Shown: positions 33,376 through 45,658 of the stretch, piece by piece
How the letters are laid out: each line of letters begins with the position of its first letter
How positions within the stretch are numbered: the first letter of the stretch is position 1
Origin: Eucommia ulmoides
Taxonomy: Eukaryota > Streptophyta > Magnoliopsida > Garryales > Eucommiaceae
Length of the DNA: 64,000 nucleotides
Reading direction: 5' to 3'
NCBI GenBank assembly: GCA_016647705.1
Contig: JAENRU010000484.1
Location: forward strand, 1,116,001 to 1,180,000
Notes under the pieces: model-generated
What the model saw: the letters and a program-made list of their open reading frames with translations, nothing else
Told to the model about the DNA's origin: nothing
The model's database searches: none
Position numbers and translations under genes: made by a program

Positions 33376-34054
33376 GTATTGGTATGAAGCAATTGTCATT
33401 TCTGGTGGCATGCGAAAATTGGCATTTTATAAATATGGAGATCAAGCTTGGACATTTTTGAATGCTAACCAAGGTTATGTGTTCCAAGATATTTTGTGTT
33501 ACAAGGACAGTTTTTTGTGATAAACATTAAGTCTCAACTTGTATCTGTTGATCTTGTTGATCTTGCCAGTCATATGGTTAAAGTTATTAATTGCTAAATG
33601 GGTCGAATTTTTGTGGTATGGCTTATCTATTTAAGTTAGAAGAGGGAGGACGAGGAGAAAAAGATTTGATAATGGTTCAAAGAACGGTAGAAATAGAATA
33701 ATAGCTTGAATGGCAATGTGAAGACTAAGACGAAGTGTTCAAACTTTTGAAATTAATGACACATTGTGATGATCGGACAAGCTAGGTGCAAATTGAGTGT
33801 CTGGATAATCAGCTTTGTTCTTGGGAGATCATTATTCATTAGCAATTTCTGCCCTTGATTTTCCATTTTATTAGTCGAATAGCATATACTATACCGATCG
33901 TTATTTCGAACTTGGGCTTTACACTCGTGATGGAGTTGACAATGATACGGGTATATTTTACCTCAAAGATGCAAGCTTTGGGTCACATTACTTGCCCGGT
34001 TCCTCTACAAAATATTTGTTGCCCACAATTTGGATTGTTCCTAATTTTATATAA
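33376..34054 (+). pseudogene. Disrupted DUF295 copy (paralogue 3)
   Basis: Begins at TATGAAGCAATTGTC, matching 26379 in the intact gene, and ends CAATTTGGATTGTTCC + stop at 34052. It has several small indels and stops, for example an in-frame TAATAG near 33700. It is older than paralogue 2, and an F-box is absent. Repeat family D lies on both sides. Confidence 0.8.
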
Positions 34055-35342
34055 GCATTAAGGTATTATGGAGTTTTTAGTCTTTTTTCTGTTTAACGTC
34101 ATTTTTTTACATTGGATTTTGATTTCTTGATTAAAAGACCTGAACTCGATCTTTTGATTAAAAAGCCTATCTAAAGCAGAACAATTTGTACACACTAATT
34201 TCAATTCTTTAGTGCACGCAACTCTTTTCGAAATTTCCTAGCATTCCTACCTCAATCCTAATCATTAGCCCGAACTACAATTTTTTGGGGGCTAAACAGT
34301 CATATTTCGTGCACATGACTCTTTTTAAGAGTTTTTATTGGCAATTTTAGTCTCTTCCGTTCTTCCTCACAATTTTTTTGTAAAGAAAAAATTGTGTGCA
34401 CGCACGCGCTCTCATAAAAATTTCTCAATGTTTGAGATAGAATGAGAACGACCGGGGGAGAAAAAAGTTAAAAAATACCATAAAGTGTCTTAAAAATGTC
34501 AGAGGCATACCACTTTTGAATGTTTTGTCATCCAAAATTAAATAAATTTTTGGACAAAAATAGAATAATTAGGAAATATAAAAGTGCTATCTACTAAAAT
34601 TGAAACTACAAGAATCAAATCGAAGTTACAAGAAAAAGTCAACAAAAATCCTATTTTCAAATTACAAACCAAAACAAATCCTACAACCCCACATTTTCGT
34701 GGAAACAATCGGATACACAATATGGAGAAATAACTTCATGATCTAATAGATTTACAACTACAAAAGTTTTCTCAGTTCAGTAACACCTACGCTCTACTTG
34801 ACATCACATGATTTTAAATTGTAACTTTCTAACATGAAATCAAAACCAAAATTATGTGAATTTGCCTCTCATTCTCTCGTACTCAAGTTATCCATGCAAG
34901 CAACGAGTCAAACATTTTTTATCATTCCTCCGTAATCAAATCATCTGGTCAAACCGTGAGTTACACTTAGGAGCAAGTGTTAAATTCCTATCTGACATCG
35001 ATCACTTGAGAGTCCCAAACCACTATACAAGTCAAAAAAATTATTCTACTTGATACCGTATTTTTAAGTTGAAATCAACATAACAGAAATTACAAACCAA
35101 ACAAATCCCAAAACCCCAAAACTTCACTATGACAAGTTAGGATTTATATTTCTTTTGAACAAAAAATTCGGACGAAAAAAAAAATTACACAATCTTTGAT
35201 TTACAACTGCAAAACTGTTCTCAGTAACACCTATCCAGATCGATCACATCTCGAAAAACCCTAAATATTACCAAAAACCCTAGTTTCAAAATTACAAACC
35301 AAGGTAGAAGAAACAACTTATGCAAAACTTAAGTAGTATGTG

Positions 35343-35379
<37 letters not shown>

Positions 35380-35566
35380 GCGCACACATATGTATATGTA
35401 TATGTGCCAAGGGGGAAAGAAAGAATCATGAGATGTCTATTCAAATCAATGTTTAACATATATGTGGTGTATATATACCAAATGGGGATTGCCAGAGACA
35501 ACTATATTACAAAATATGTAGTGAAAAACAGAAAAAAAAAGAAAAAGAGGGAAAAAAATTACGCTG
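34055..35566. other. Repeat family D copies and spacer downstream of the DUF707 gene
   Basis: Family D blocks at about 34195-34990 and 35090-35250. There is a (TA) microsatellite at 35346-35379 and AT-rich sequence up to the DUF707 stop. No gene seen. Confidence 0.5.
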
Positions 35567-36052
35567 CTATGTTGTTGTTTTCCGGCGTTGCTGTCTTTTT
35601 CTATAGGGATCTACCCAGTTCTTGTCCTCCCGGACGGCCTTCTCCCATCGCTCTTTGAACTTTCGAAGCTCCGATGTGGATTGTCTCCTTATCTGTTGTA
35701 TAAGAATAAAAATGCTCCCATATTTTTAGAACAAAATTCTGCTTCTGAAAACAGAAATCTGGGAACAAAAACACTACACAAAATGTCCAAAAAAACAGAA
35801 ATGCTAGAACTGCAGGAGTGATCCATAACAAATAAATCAAGGGCCTCCCATAAAGTTGCTTTCGTTTTGTTTATGTTATGTTTCCAAAAAATTGTTCTGA
35901 ATTCTGGAAACAGAACAAAAACACTTCACAAAAGCAATACAATAGAATATATCATATAGCCTTACTAACCTAAATTGAAAATTGTAGCACGTTTCGTGTG
36001 CGTGCACATGTGAGTGTATATATAGGAATCGGTTTTATGAAGGTAATGCGTG

Positions 36053-36088
<36 letters not shown>

Positions 36089-39000
36089 ATCGTCTCACCT
36101 CAGATCGAACATCAACAGCAGGTTTCTGAAAAAACAAGAGGAAAAATCAATGTTAATAACAGGCTGAATATAATTTGGAGAGAGAGAGAAAGAGAGAGAG
36201 AGGTACCTTCACTGAGACTTCAGAGCTTGAGGCCTGCGCAAAAAAAAACATCATATTGGATTGCAATGAAAAAATGACCAAGATACCTCGGTAACCCTTT
36301 ATTAATATTTATTATTATATGACCTAATTCACTCTCAAAAGACGCCTTGTAAGAGGACAATTACCCCAAGACTTATATATAGCTCAGGAGCAGGTAACAC
36401 AAGCCATGAGGGATTTAACATGCCCCCCTCACACGTATAGTGAATTTTGACGTTCTACTGCGAATGGATATCGAGTGGCCCAAGACCAATGTGGGATTCA
36501 ACACGCCTCCTCATATGCATGGTGGACTTCGACAAGTCACTGCGAACGGATATCGGAGGGCCCAACATTGATGTGGGATTCAACACGCCTAAGGCGATGA
36601 GACAAAAAATTTGTCTCTAATACCATGTAGAAACCCAATTGACCTAACTCACTCTCAAAAGATGCATTGAGAAAGGAGAATTACCACAGATTTTATATCT
36701 AACTCAAGATCACACAAGCCATGTGAGATTCAACATGCCCCCTCACGCACAGAATGGACTTTGACAAACTACTGTGAATGAATATTGGGGCGCCCAACAC
36801 TAATGTGGGATTCGACAATTATTATTACTTATTATTATTTTTTTCAAAAAGAAAAAAAGAAAAAGATTTAAGTATTTTGTTAAGAAAAAAAAGTTATTTC
36901 CACTAGAAAGTGAAACTAGCAGTAGAAATTAGCATTTATGCTCGCGAGTATGAAATTTTATTTATGATTGCTATTATTATTATTAACTAAAAGTAATCTT
37001 TTTAAAAAATAAATAAATAGTTTTTCTTGATTGAAAATTTTTCCTAATTATTATTAAGTAAAATTGATCTTTTTAAAAAATAAATTAATAATTTTTCCTG
37101 ATTGAAAATTTTTCCTAATCCAAAATAATTTCATTTGAGAAATGTTGGGTTGAGAGATATCATAATCAATCGATTTCCTAAGACATAAAAATCAAAGAAA
37201 CAAAGAAATAATTATTTTCTCCTTTTCAATAAAAAGTAATTGCAAAACAAAGCTACTACTATTTTTGAGAAAATTATTTGTCCTTCAAATAAGTCATTAG
37301 TAATATTTTGTCCATACTTTTCTTTCCTCTTTATTTTTTAGTCTTTCAGTTAACATCAACTAGACTGAATTTACGTAATTGATCTTAACTAGGCAAGTCA
37401 CTTAATATGCATATGCGTGTATGGACCTAACTTACTCTCAGAAGACTCCTTGAAAGAAGAGGATTACCACTAGATTTATATATAACTCAGGATCAGGTAA
37501 CACAAGCAATAGACAAGCAATGTGGGATTCAACACGCCCCTTCACATGCAGGGCGGACTTTGACAAACCACAACAAATGGATATGGGGGGTGGGGGGCAA
37601 CATCAATGTGGGATTCAACAATACATATGTCCCTACCATACTAGATCTTGCAAAACACTTAGAAAATCCTACAATTAAAGATATGCATGCAAAGAGAAGA
37701 CATACCTTTTTGGAAGATGGCCCTCCCAAAGTTTGTATGCTCTGATGAACAATGTATTCACTATCAATAACTCCCACTTTCTTCGTTCGATCTCCCTGTA
37801 CAAGTTCAAAGATCCATTCCAAATTAATAAGATTCAAAAAAAAAATAAAAAAATACAACATTTACTAGCCTTAATTAGGACTAATGAAGAGAAAATGATT
37901 TAGAAATTTTATCATTTTTTTAATTATTATTTCAAATTGTTAAAGAGGACTATGAGCAAATCTCACCTGTGCACAATACCCTAGCTTCATATCCATTCCC
38001 CATCCATGAACAAGATCATTCTGTCAAGAAAGCATGACTATCAGGATTTATCAAAATTGAAAACTGAAAGGTAGTGTTTGGTTGAACAGAATTAGAGCTT
38101 TGGAATTCAAAATTGAAATGAAGCAAGTAAAAAATAAAAAGAAATTACATGCACATTTCAAATCCAATTACAAAGCACAAATTAATGAAAACTGTTAGAA
38201 TCCCACGTCAAATTTGTGAAGCTATATATATGATGGAGTTATTCTACTTGACACCATATGATTTTAAGTTGGAACCTTCTAAAATAGTATCAGAGCTAGG
38301 TTTGGGAAGTCTCGTTTGTTTGTCTCCGATTGTTTAAATATTTGTCTTGTTTCTTTTGTTGTTTGATCGCATCACATGCAAGGCGGAGGTTGCATGTGAG
38401 GGTAGGTGTTATAACCCCACATCGAATTTGTAGGCTTCCCAAAGCAATCTATATATGAAAGGAGTTATTCCACTTAACACCATATGAATTTAAGTTGGAA
38501 CCTCCTAACATGGTATTAGAGCTAGGTTTGGTTAGTCTCGTTTGTTTGTCCCTAATTGTTTGAATATTTTTCTTGTATCTTTTGTTGTTTGATCGTATCA
38601 CGTGCAGGGCGAGATTGCACGTGAGGGTGGGTGTTAGAATCCCACATCGAATTTGTTAGGCTTCCCAAAGCTGTCTATATATGATAGGAGTTATTCCACT
38701 TAACACCATATGTTTTAAGACATAATTTTAACATACTATTGTGAAGATACCAGTTGAAATCACAAGAACTATGGAAGAAATTCAAAAACTGATGGAATAT
38801 TTAATATTTACCCTAGCCTCCGCAGGTGGTTATGGGTTCACTTGCCAGCTATATTGACTAGGTCAAGGAGAACTCTAGATCTATGCTTATTTTCAAATCC
38901 CTGAAGCATTTTGTTGCTTACTACACCCTTCCTCATCTTTGGGTGCCTAGGTATCCACCGTAAGCCTTTCCGCGTTTGAATCTCGCCCTTAACTTCCCTT

Positions 39001-40769
39001 AACTTATTAATGTACTATTTAGTATTTACGATGTAGCCTACCCCATTTAAGTGGGACAAAAGCTTAGTAGTCGTTGTTGTATTTAATATTTAGGATGTAT
39101 TTCGTACTCAAGTCATGTTGAGCAATTTGGTAATTTCCTTTATTCTATTAATTAGCCCCGGCCCCCAATTCAATTTGGGTGATTTCCTTCCTTGTTTAGC
39201 CTAATGTTGGACTATAAAAACAGGGGAGAATAGGCTGAAAGAAATATACCAAATTATTCCTTTAAACCTATATTGTTTTAAAACTAATTAATTACCTGAA
39301 TAAGATGCCAAGCACAATGCCAGGCAGATCTCGAGAACACTGGAGCCATTCCTTCCACAAATCTGCAAATATGAAATATTCGCTTTATATTTGAAATTAA
39401 AAAATAAATCATCAACACTACTCGAAAAGTTCGATAGGCATAAATCTGCTTTAATAACGTGGCGTAGTACCAGAATAATAGACTGAAGTCAGAATAAAGA
39501 AATAAACATTTGCTAAAACGTTACCCGGTGCATGGTGGACCTTCGCTAGCATCTGAACACTTCACACTACCTCTGATGTCATAGACTCTCCTGAACAAAG
39601 AATAGATATGTTACATGTGTTAACATGGTGAAAGCTCCAAATGTGGAGAAACATAATGAAAAAAAATAAATCACCTATGGAACTTTTTTGTTCTATTCCG
39701 TATGGTAATCCTGTGATGTATACCGGTTGAATTTGGGTCTAAAGCTGGTTGAGATATCTCGAGTCCTTCTGCTTTCATTATTGCTAGGTATCTGACAATG
39801 AAAGGATAAGTGTAAATCATCATGCCTCAAAAAAGATCATGAACCTGCAACTCATATAAGAACTCAGAAGATATAGGCAGAAATAAATCAAAAATATTTA
39901 CACAAATTAAGTTTTCCTTGTCCAATTTCTCAATTATTTCAAATGGACTTGAATAATTGAAGGTTTAGGAAATTGTTGAAACTCAGTGTGCCTAACTCAC
40001 TCTCAAAAGACGCCTTGCAAGAAGAGGATTGCCCTAGGCTTTATCTATATCTCAGTATCAGGTAACACAAGTGATAAGGGATTCTTCAACACGTCCCCTC
40101 ACGTGCAAGATGGACTTTTGATAAACCACTGCGAATATGGGGGAAGAGCCCAACATAGATGTGGGATTCAAGATGCCTCCTCACACATAGGGTGGACTTT
40201 GACAAACCACTGCGAACGGATATTGGGGGGCCCAACATTGATGTGGGATTCAACACGCCTAACATCATACAAAAGTCTTGGAGTTGGCTTTGGTAGCATG
40301 TTGAAATGCAATGGTCCTAACTCACTCTCAAAAGACGCCTTGTAAAAGGAGGATTGCCCAATGCGTTATCTATAGCTCAGGTCCTCAGGATCAGGTAACA
40401 CAAGTGATGTGGGATTCAACACACCCCCTCATGTGTAGGGTGGATTTTTGATGAACCACTGCGAACGGATATCGGGAGACGGGCCCAACATCGATGTGGG
40501 ATTCAACAGAAATAGTAGTTGCTTTTACTTGGACAAGAAAAAAAATCCTAAAGTAAAACAGAAAAGCCAAATAACAGTATGACTTATTAAATTAGTTTGA
40601 GATGTTCAACAGTCATTCTTAACATGAGGCGAATGGAGAACCTAAAATAACCAAAAGAGAAGCACTTCAAATAGGGAAAAGGAAAGTTTCAACCATATGT
40701 TGTCACATCTGTTCAAGTTTTATAAGTAAAACATCAACCTCAAAATATACTCAGAATAGCTAGCATGCT

Positions 40770-40805
<36 letters not shown>

Positions 40806-43400
40806 GGAGGGGTCAGGAGTGAGAGAGAGAGTCCAAAAGCTGTGTTAATTGTACCTTCCTGGGTGAAAATACTCCACGCCCAAATCTTCATCCCAGAGAA
40901 ATATATAATCGTAAATGGACACAACCGCTGGGTGCAAAAATCGTTTAGCAAACCACCTGAAAGAGAAATTAAATGTTGCAATTCAAACCCGTCACACGAA
41001 AGAGAGCATATCAACGAGAGAAATAAAATCTCAAACTACTTGGAATTAAATGTTATACTATTTGGCATGATCATGTTGGTGATCTTGAAGTAGGAAAAAT
41101 TAGTTTTATGAAAGAGCTAGAATTAATTTAAACAGAAAATCAATCCAAATCCACTTCATAATACTACAGGGTATTTATATTTTCGGCAAAAATAAATGGA
41201 ATAGACAAAGAAGAACAATCAACAACATCTTGAGAAAATGGGGTTGCGATATAAGCCGAGCAGGCATTAAGCTAAATTTCTTTATTGAGCAAACAATGTG
41301 ATAATATCAAATTTACGTCCTTGGTTGAGCTCCAATCAAATTTGGATCCTTGGCATAATATAGTGCATAACATGTGTCCGAATTTCGATCTTCTCAGAGC
41401 ATATTGTTGTTATCATATTTCTATTTACTATTTAGCCATGATTTTTTTACCATCCTATATCACAAACAAATAAGAGAAGTTTAAGCTTACCACTTTGTTT
41501 GGTTCTGTGCTACGATATGTATAGCCTCGTTAGTCCACTCAAGGTCCCACCATCCATCCATGTGGCCATCGTAATGGAACAAGATGATTGTAAAATTCTC
41601 TGGAAGAAACTGGATTTCACAGATGTTAAAAGCAAGGACTATAAAACAATGGCACTTTGTACAACGTCAATGGTTAACAAACTGATCTACCTTTTTAACA
41701 ATGGCATCAACATTATGCTTTTGTTTGATACCAACAGGGACTGCCAGCAAGTTACGACGGCCAGAAGCACTAACCTAAAAGTGAAAAATAAAATAAAATA
41801 AGCATGCAGCACCAAATAAGGACATCAATAATATTTTGCAGTGGTAATACAACTTGATGGGAGAAAATGATATATGATTAGTAGTCTGCATAAATAAGGC
41901 ATGAGAATCTAACCTTCGATTTTGAACTACTTGTCAACCATAAAGGCTTTAACTCCAAATCAGATCTTGCTTCTACGATACCATGAGGTAAATTATTCAC
42001 CCTTAGCGAAGCTATATCAATATCCTATAGAAGAAGCAAGAACCACCATCAGTAAGTATGAAATTATTCATTGTAGAATACCATTTGCAAATTTGCATGT
42101 GCTGCTTAGTCAACATCAATAACAATACAGAACTGACCAGTGATTTCAAATTTAAATTCCAATGTTAGGATAATTACCTTTACTGTGTCAAAGGCGTACA
42201 ATCTTGACTCTATCTGGTAATGCAAATAGAATACAAGAATTATTAGCAATCATATAAAACAGGAGGAAAGATAGATATTTAGAGCATCCAAAAGTTAAAT
42301 GTCCTTAAATAGTACAATTCACTTTAACTAGCTTATGCAAAACTCCTAGACAATTTCATGATAACGGAATGGAAGTTTTGATTTCCTTTTCTGTAGTTTC
42401 CAAGGATTCAATCATGATAATCAAGGTCTGGTGGTTCATCTGACTAATTAGCCAGGAAACCAGTCTGAAAAATTGGAGATCAAGAGGTGAGGTTCCTAGG
42501 GTTGATTATATTAGATACATGGGTTCTATAATAGAAAAATGGAGATATTGAGGACGTTATGCATGAGAAAGTTTGGAATTTAGCGCGGCAAACAATAGTA
42601 GGCCTAGAACGTAATTGTAGCTGAGATGAGGATGTAATGATGGACAAGTGGTAGTAAACAATTGACAAAAATAGGACTAATTTAATTAGAGAGAGTTAGC
42701 AATAGCACTCATTGAGGATAACATGCAAGAAAGCTATTCAAATATGTACGTAGACGACAATGTCAAAGCACCATTTAATAAGTGTAACATAATTCAAGTG
42801 CAACCTAAGAAAAGTATAGAATGACTTGATGGCATTGACTTAACCGATGGGATAGCCCTTGAATGATCTTGGATTCATGTAACCAACCCTACTTAATTCA
42901 AACAAGGCTTTGTGGTCGTTGATGATGAGCTTTAAGATAAATGCAATATTAGTTATGAAATTTATGCATTAGTCTATGTGGGTTTTATTTGACTCTTAGT
43001 TTGAACGACTAGTGCTAGTACATGTTCATAAATGCATGTATATAATAAATTTTAAAATCAACATGTCCTTTACGTATCCGTCTTCTAGTTTTCTAAAAGG
43101 ACATATCAGTGTCTTCAAGTTTGTCGCATTTATCTCGCGTATCATGCTTGTGCTTCCTACTGCATGAGGCCATCAATAACAGCATAAAGTTCAGCCAATT
43201 GGTGTTTTTTCCTGTTTTTTTTTTTTTTCCCTTTTTTGGTGCAAAAATCAGTCAATCAGTCTAGATATACCCAAAATCACAATAAAATAATGGTATCACT
43301 ATACCTCTGTTCTTCTATACTGATAAGTTGTGGTCCTATATACAATGAATAACATCGTTGCAGCAATAATTCCCATAAACGGTAGCTGTAGCTTTTTCAT
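35567..43400 (-). CDS. DUF707 family type II membrane protein (14 coding exons, complete)
   Basis: Exons in gene order (+ coordinates): 43305-43400, 42178-42213, 41914-42024, 41691-41774, 41491-41609, 40855-40956, 39675-39791, 39525-39590, 39296-39362, 37967-38020, 37706-37795, 36207-36233, 36099-36125, 35567-35692. Junctions are GT-AG, phases close, and 1122 bases give 373 residues. The start MKKLQLPFMGIIAATMLFIVYRT is a signal anchor, suggesting a Golgi or other endomembrane lumenal protein. Family blocks: LAVPVGIKQK, NFTIILFHYDGHMDGWWD, KWWFAKRFLHP, YIFLWDEDLG (a DxD-like acidic motif), FVEGMAPVFSRSAW, NDLVHGWGMDMKLGYCAQ, GDRTKKVGVIDSEY. Databases label this family DUF707 or 'lysine ketoglutarate reductase trans-splicing related'; the biochemical role is unknown and glycosyltransferase-like activity is only a guess. 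Introns hold at least four retroelement relics. Confidence 0.93.
36310..36819 (+). mobile_element. TRIM family E, copy 1, in a DUF707 intron
   Basis: Two LTR-like blocks starting near 36317 and 36626. Each has ACTCACTCTCAAAAGA(C/T)GC near its start and GTGGGATTC(A/G)ACA at its end. A short spacer lies between them (36593-36626). Same family as 37419-37622 and 39974-40508. Confidence 0.6.
37419..37622 (+). mobile_element. Single LTR of TRIM family E
   Basis: One block, from TATGGACCTAACTTACTCTC to AATGTGGGATTCAACA. It ends 83 bp from exon 37706-37795 on the downstream side of that exon in gene direction. No partner LTR is next to it, so it looks like a solo copy. Confidence 0.6.
38193..38733 (+). 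mobile_element. Tandem TRIM with three LTRs and two tRNA-Met primer sites
   Basis: LTR-like blocks TGTTAGAATCCCACGTC (38193), TGTTATAACCCCACATCG (38407-38510, ends CCTCCTAACA) and TGTTAGAATCCCACATCG (38632-38733). Primer sites TAGTATCAGAGC (38285-38296) and TGGTATTAGAGC (38511-38522) follow the first two. Internal segments are only about 110 bp. Three LTRs with two internals is what unequal recombination between TRIM copies makes. Confidence 0.75.
38810..39085 (+). mobile_element. LINE 3'-end fragment in a DUF707 intron
   Basis: Ends TAGCCTACCCCATTTAAGTG + GGACAAAAGCTTAG and GTCGTTGTTGT. This is the same tail as the LINE relic ending at 24350. Too short to judge coding content. Confidence 0.55.
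39974..40508 (+). mobile_element. Complete TRIM family E with GAAAT target duplication
   Basis: The left LTR runs from TGTTGAAACTCAGTG (39974) to GGATTCAACA (40255). The right LTR runs from TGTTGAAATGCAATGG (40299) to GGATTCAACA (40508). Only 43 bp lie between. GAAAT precedes (39969-39973) and follows (40509-40513) the element. The left LTR has an extra ~85-bp internal duplication (GGTGGACTTTGACAAACC block). It lies between DUF707 exons 39675-39791 and 40855-40956. Confidence 0.82.
42400..42930 (+). pseudogene. Degenerate LINE 3' fragment in DUF707 intron 1-2
   Basis: Matches the LINE relic at 23530-24350 in order and wording: GGAGATATTGAGGACG..., then ...AATGATCTTGGATTCATG, ...CCTACTTAATTCAAACAAGGC and a GTCGTTGATGATG tail. 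Many indels, non-coding. Confidence 0.55.
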
Positions 43401-43418
43401 CTTTACTCCACATGTTCC

Positions 43419-44591
43419 CTGCATTACAAACCAAAAACAACTCCTCAGCACACTTATATCAACAGTATATCGGAAAACCCTTTAACAATGTCAACCAGTC
43501 ATCTAAATATGGAAGAAGTTAATTAAAAAACATTTATCAACCTAGTTAGTATCAAAATTTAACCAAATAAAAGTACATAAATGCAGGAAACATACCCACA
43601 TCAAATAAGGTGTGTCTTTTCTTTACCAGCCACCTCCATGATCAAGATGCCTTCCTGAGCACTACATCTACTCTTAGTTTCTCATAGCACTGCAGTCGGA
43701 GAAGGCATAAAAAGAGATTGATTATCCAAATAGCTGAGACAGTCCCCACTTGAACAGACAGGATAAGTAGAACAAGGAATTCAGCTACATGATTGAATAA
43801 GGTAACCTACACATGAGGAAATCCTATTTATGCTAAACAAGAAGGGAAAAAATAGCTCAAAATGGTACTAAACAAAACAATACAAGAACAAGATGAAGAC
43901 CAGGTATAGAAAGAGTACTAAAACAAGGTTAAGACCAAATATAGAAGTTTTTCCATATATTGCAACACAATCTTAAAGTTTCGCACATTGCTTATTTTTG
44001 CTTATCAAAATCGAGTTATTGACAACATTTGCAGAGGTGGACACTGGAAATGCGAGATACTTTTCATATTCAAAATGAAAGCCATGAAAAAAATAGTGGA
44101 CAAATCGAGTTCATTTCCGAAGAATCCCAGTTAAAAGAGCAGAAAGAGCAGAACTAAACTCATATTAAAATATGAAAGCGATGACCAAATTAGTGTATTA
44201 GAACTAAATTTTTTGTTTACCGAATACAAGCAATTCTTTTCACTTTTTTAGAAGATTGAAGTACGCTCTCCCTCTCCCCCAACTTCTCGAGAACAATTAT
44301 CTGAAACCATCGGCAATATTTGGAAGGAGAAAACAAATAACATTTAGCAGTTTTCACAAAACCAAATCATTTTCATTCTATATTAAAATCATAAAAGAAT
44401 TAAAAATTCAGATTTTCACAAGAATCTGAAGAAAACGACAGTTCACTCTAGATCTTCGCTCAATTCCTCATTCAAAAAGAGCAAGAGAGAGAGAGAGAGA
44501 GAGAGAGAGGGCAAGAGAAACACGACTCCTCGCCCTCGGCTATTGAAATCGAAAAAACACGGATAAATCAAAAGAACTCAAGAACACAAAC
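43419..44591 (-). other. Probable 5' UTR intron(s) of the DUF707 gene
   Basis: On the minus strand a donor CTTGGAG|GTTTGTG at 44592/44591 and an acceptor TAATGCAG|GGAAC at 43419/43418 bracket non-coding DNA. A possible extra 63-nt UTR exon, 43627-43689, has a clean acceptor (CTGCAG) and donor (GTAAAG). It would carry a short upstream ATG frame. Inferred only. Confidence 0.4.
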
Positions 44592-44960
44592 CTCCAAGAA
44601 GAAAAATCAACGATTGCAGCTGACCGAGTAGCGTTCGATTGCAGCTGAAATGCAGCAGCTCCGCCGATCAGAACCGGAGTCCGGCTAGCACCTCAACTCA
44701 ACGATCCAAATTCTATACAACGCGCATATAATCACAGAAGAAAACTACGCGCACATATACTCAAGAACTGTACCGATTCGAATCTTGATGTCGACAGACA
44801 CAGAGGAAAGAGTCGAAAGTACGGTAAAATCGGAAGCGCAAACGCCTTGTGGATGATCTGTCAACAGATTATTCGCTGTGCATGCGAGTTCTTCGCCAAG
44901 GCCAAGGGTATTTCGCTCCGGAAAAACGCCACCCAAAGATGTCTTCAGTCACAGCTCAAT
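44592..44960 (-). other. Probable first (5' UTR) exon of the DUF707 gene
   Basis: A GC-richer segment between the TATA-like box at 44986-44996 and the donor at 44592. No conserved protein is visible in it. Short frames here are treated as leader sequence. Confidence 0.4.
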
Positions 44961-44985
44961 AAGCGCCATAACCCGATTTTCAGAG

Positions 44986-44996
44986 CTATTTATATA
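44986..44996 (-). promoter_or_regulatory. TATA box for the DUF707 gene
   Basis: On the minus strand the sequence reads TATATAAATAGC, a near-ideal plant TATA box. Transcription would start about 30 bp downstream, near 44955-44960, consistent with the proposed leader exon. Confidence 0.55.
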
Positions 44997-45622
44997 CAGT
45001 CAGGCATATATATTATTAGCCGGAGGCGGAGGGGGTGATTAATTAACAGCTGTTGTAAAACATTTGGATAAAATACACTTACCACCCCATACTTTGTTCC
45101 TTCTTTTAAATAAGTTCTTAATATTTTAATTATTTACTATTTGTTTATATTTAGAAGTTTAAAAATCAACATAATACCTTTACCCATGGAGAATCCCCGA
45201 TAAATAATATAAAACACAATTTTAACTTTAAAAAAAATACCAAGTGGATTGTGAAGTAATGATTAACATTGAAGGACTATTTGATAACACTGAAATTTTA
45301 AGTGCTGACAATTTTTATAAGTACTGTATTTTAAGTGCTGATAATTTTAAGTAATTAAAATATGATAAACTTATTTGATAAAATTAAAATTTTAAGCATT
45401 GAATTCTTAAAAATCCAATTTTGACAAAAAAAAAATAATTTACCAAAATTTTAATGTTATTAATTTTTTAGAAAAATAAATATGCACGAAAAAAAAAGAA
45501 GTTAAGGAGTTCAAAGTAATAAATCAAAATATAAGATCTCATTTGAAACAATTTTAAAAAGTAAGGATTTCTAATGTATTTGGCCAACACAAGGTATTAT
45601 ATATGTCAATGATATTGTATCA

Positions 45623-45658
<36 letters not shown>

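Noticed and set aside
44745-45038. Short frames on both strands near the DUF707 promoter
   Set aside because: They overlap the proposed leader exon and TATA region and show no conserved domain.
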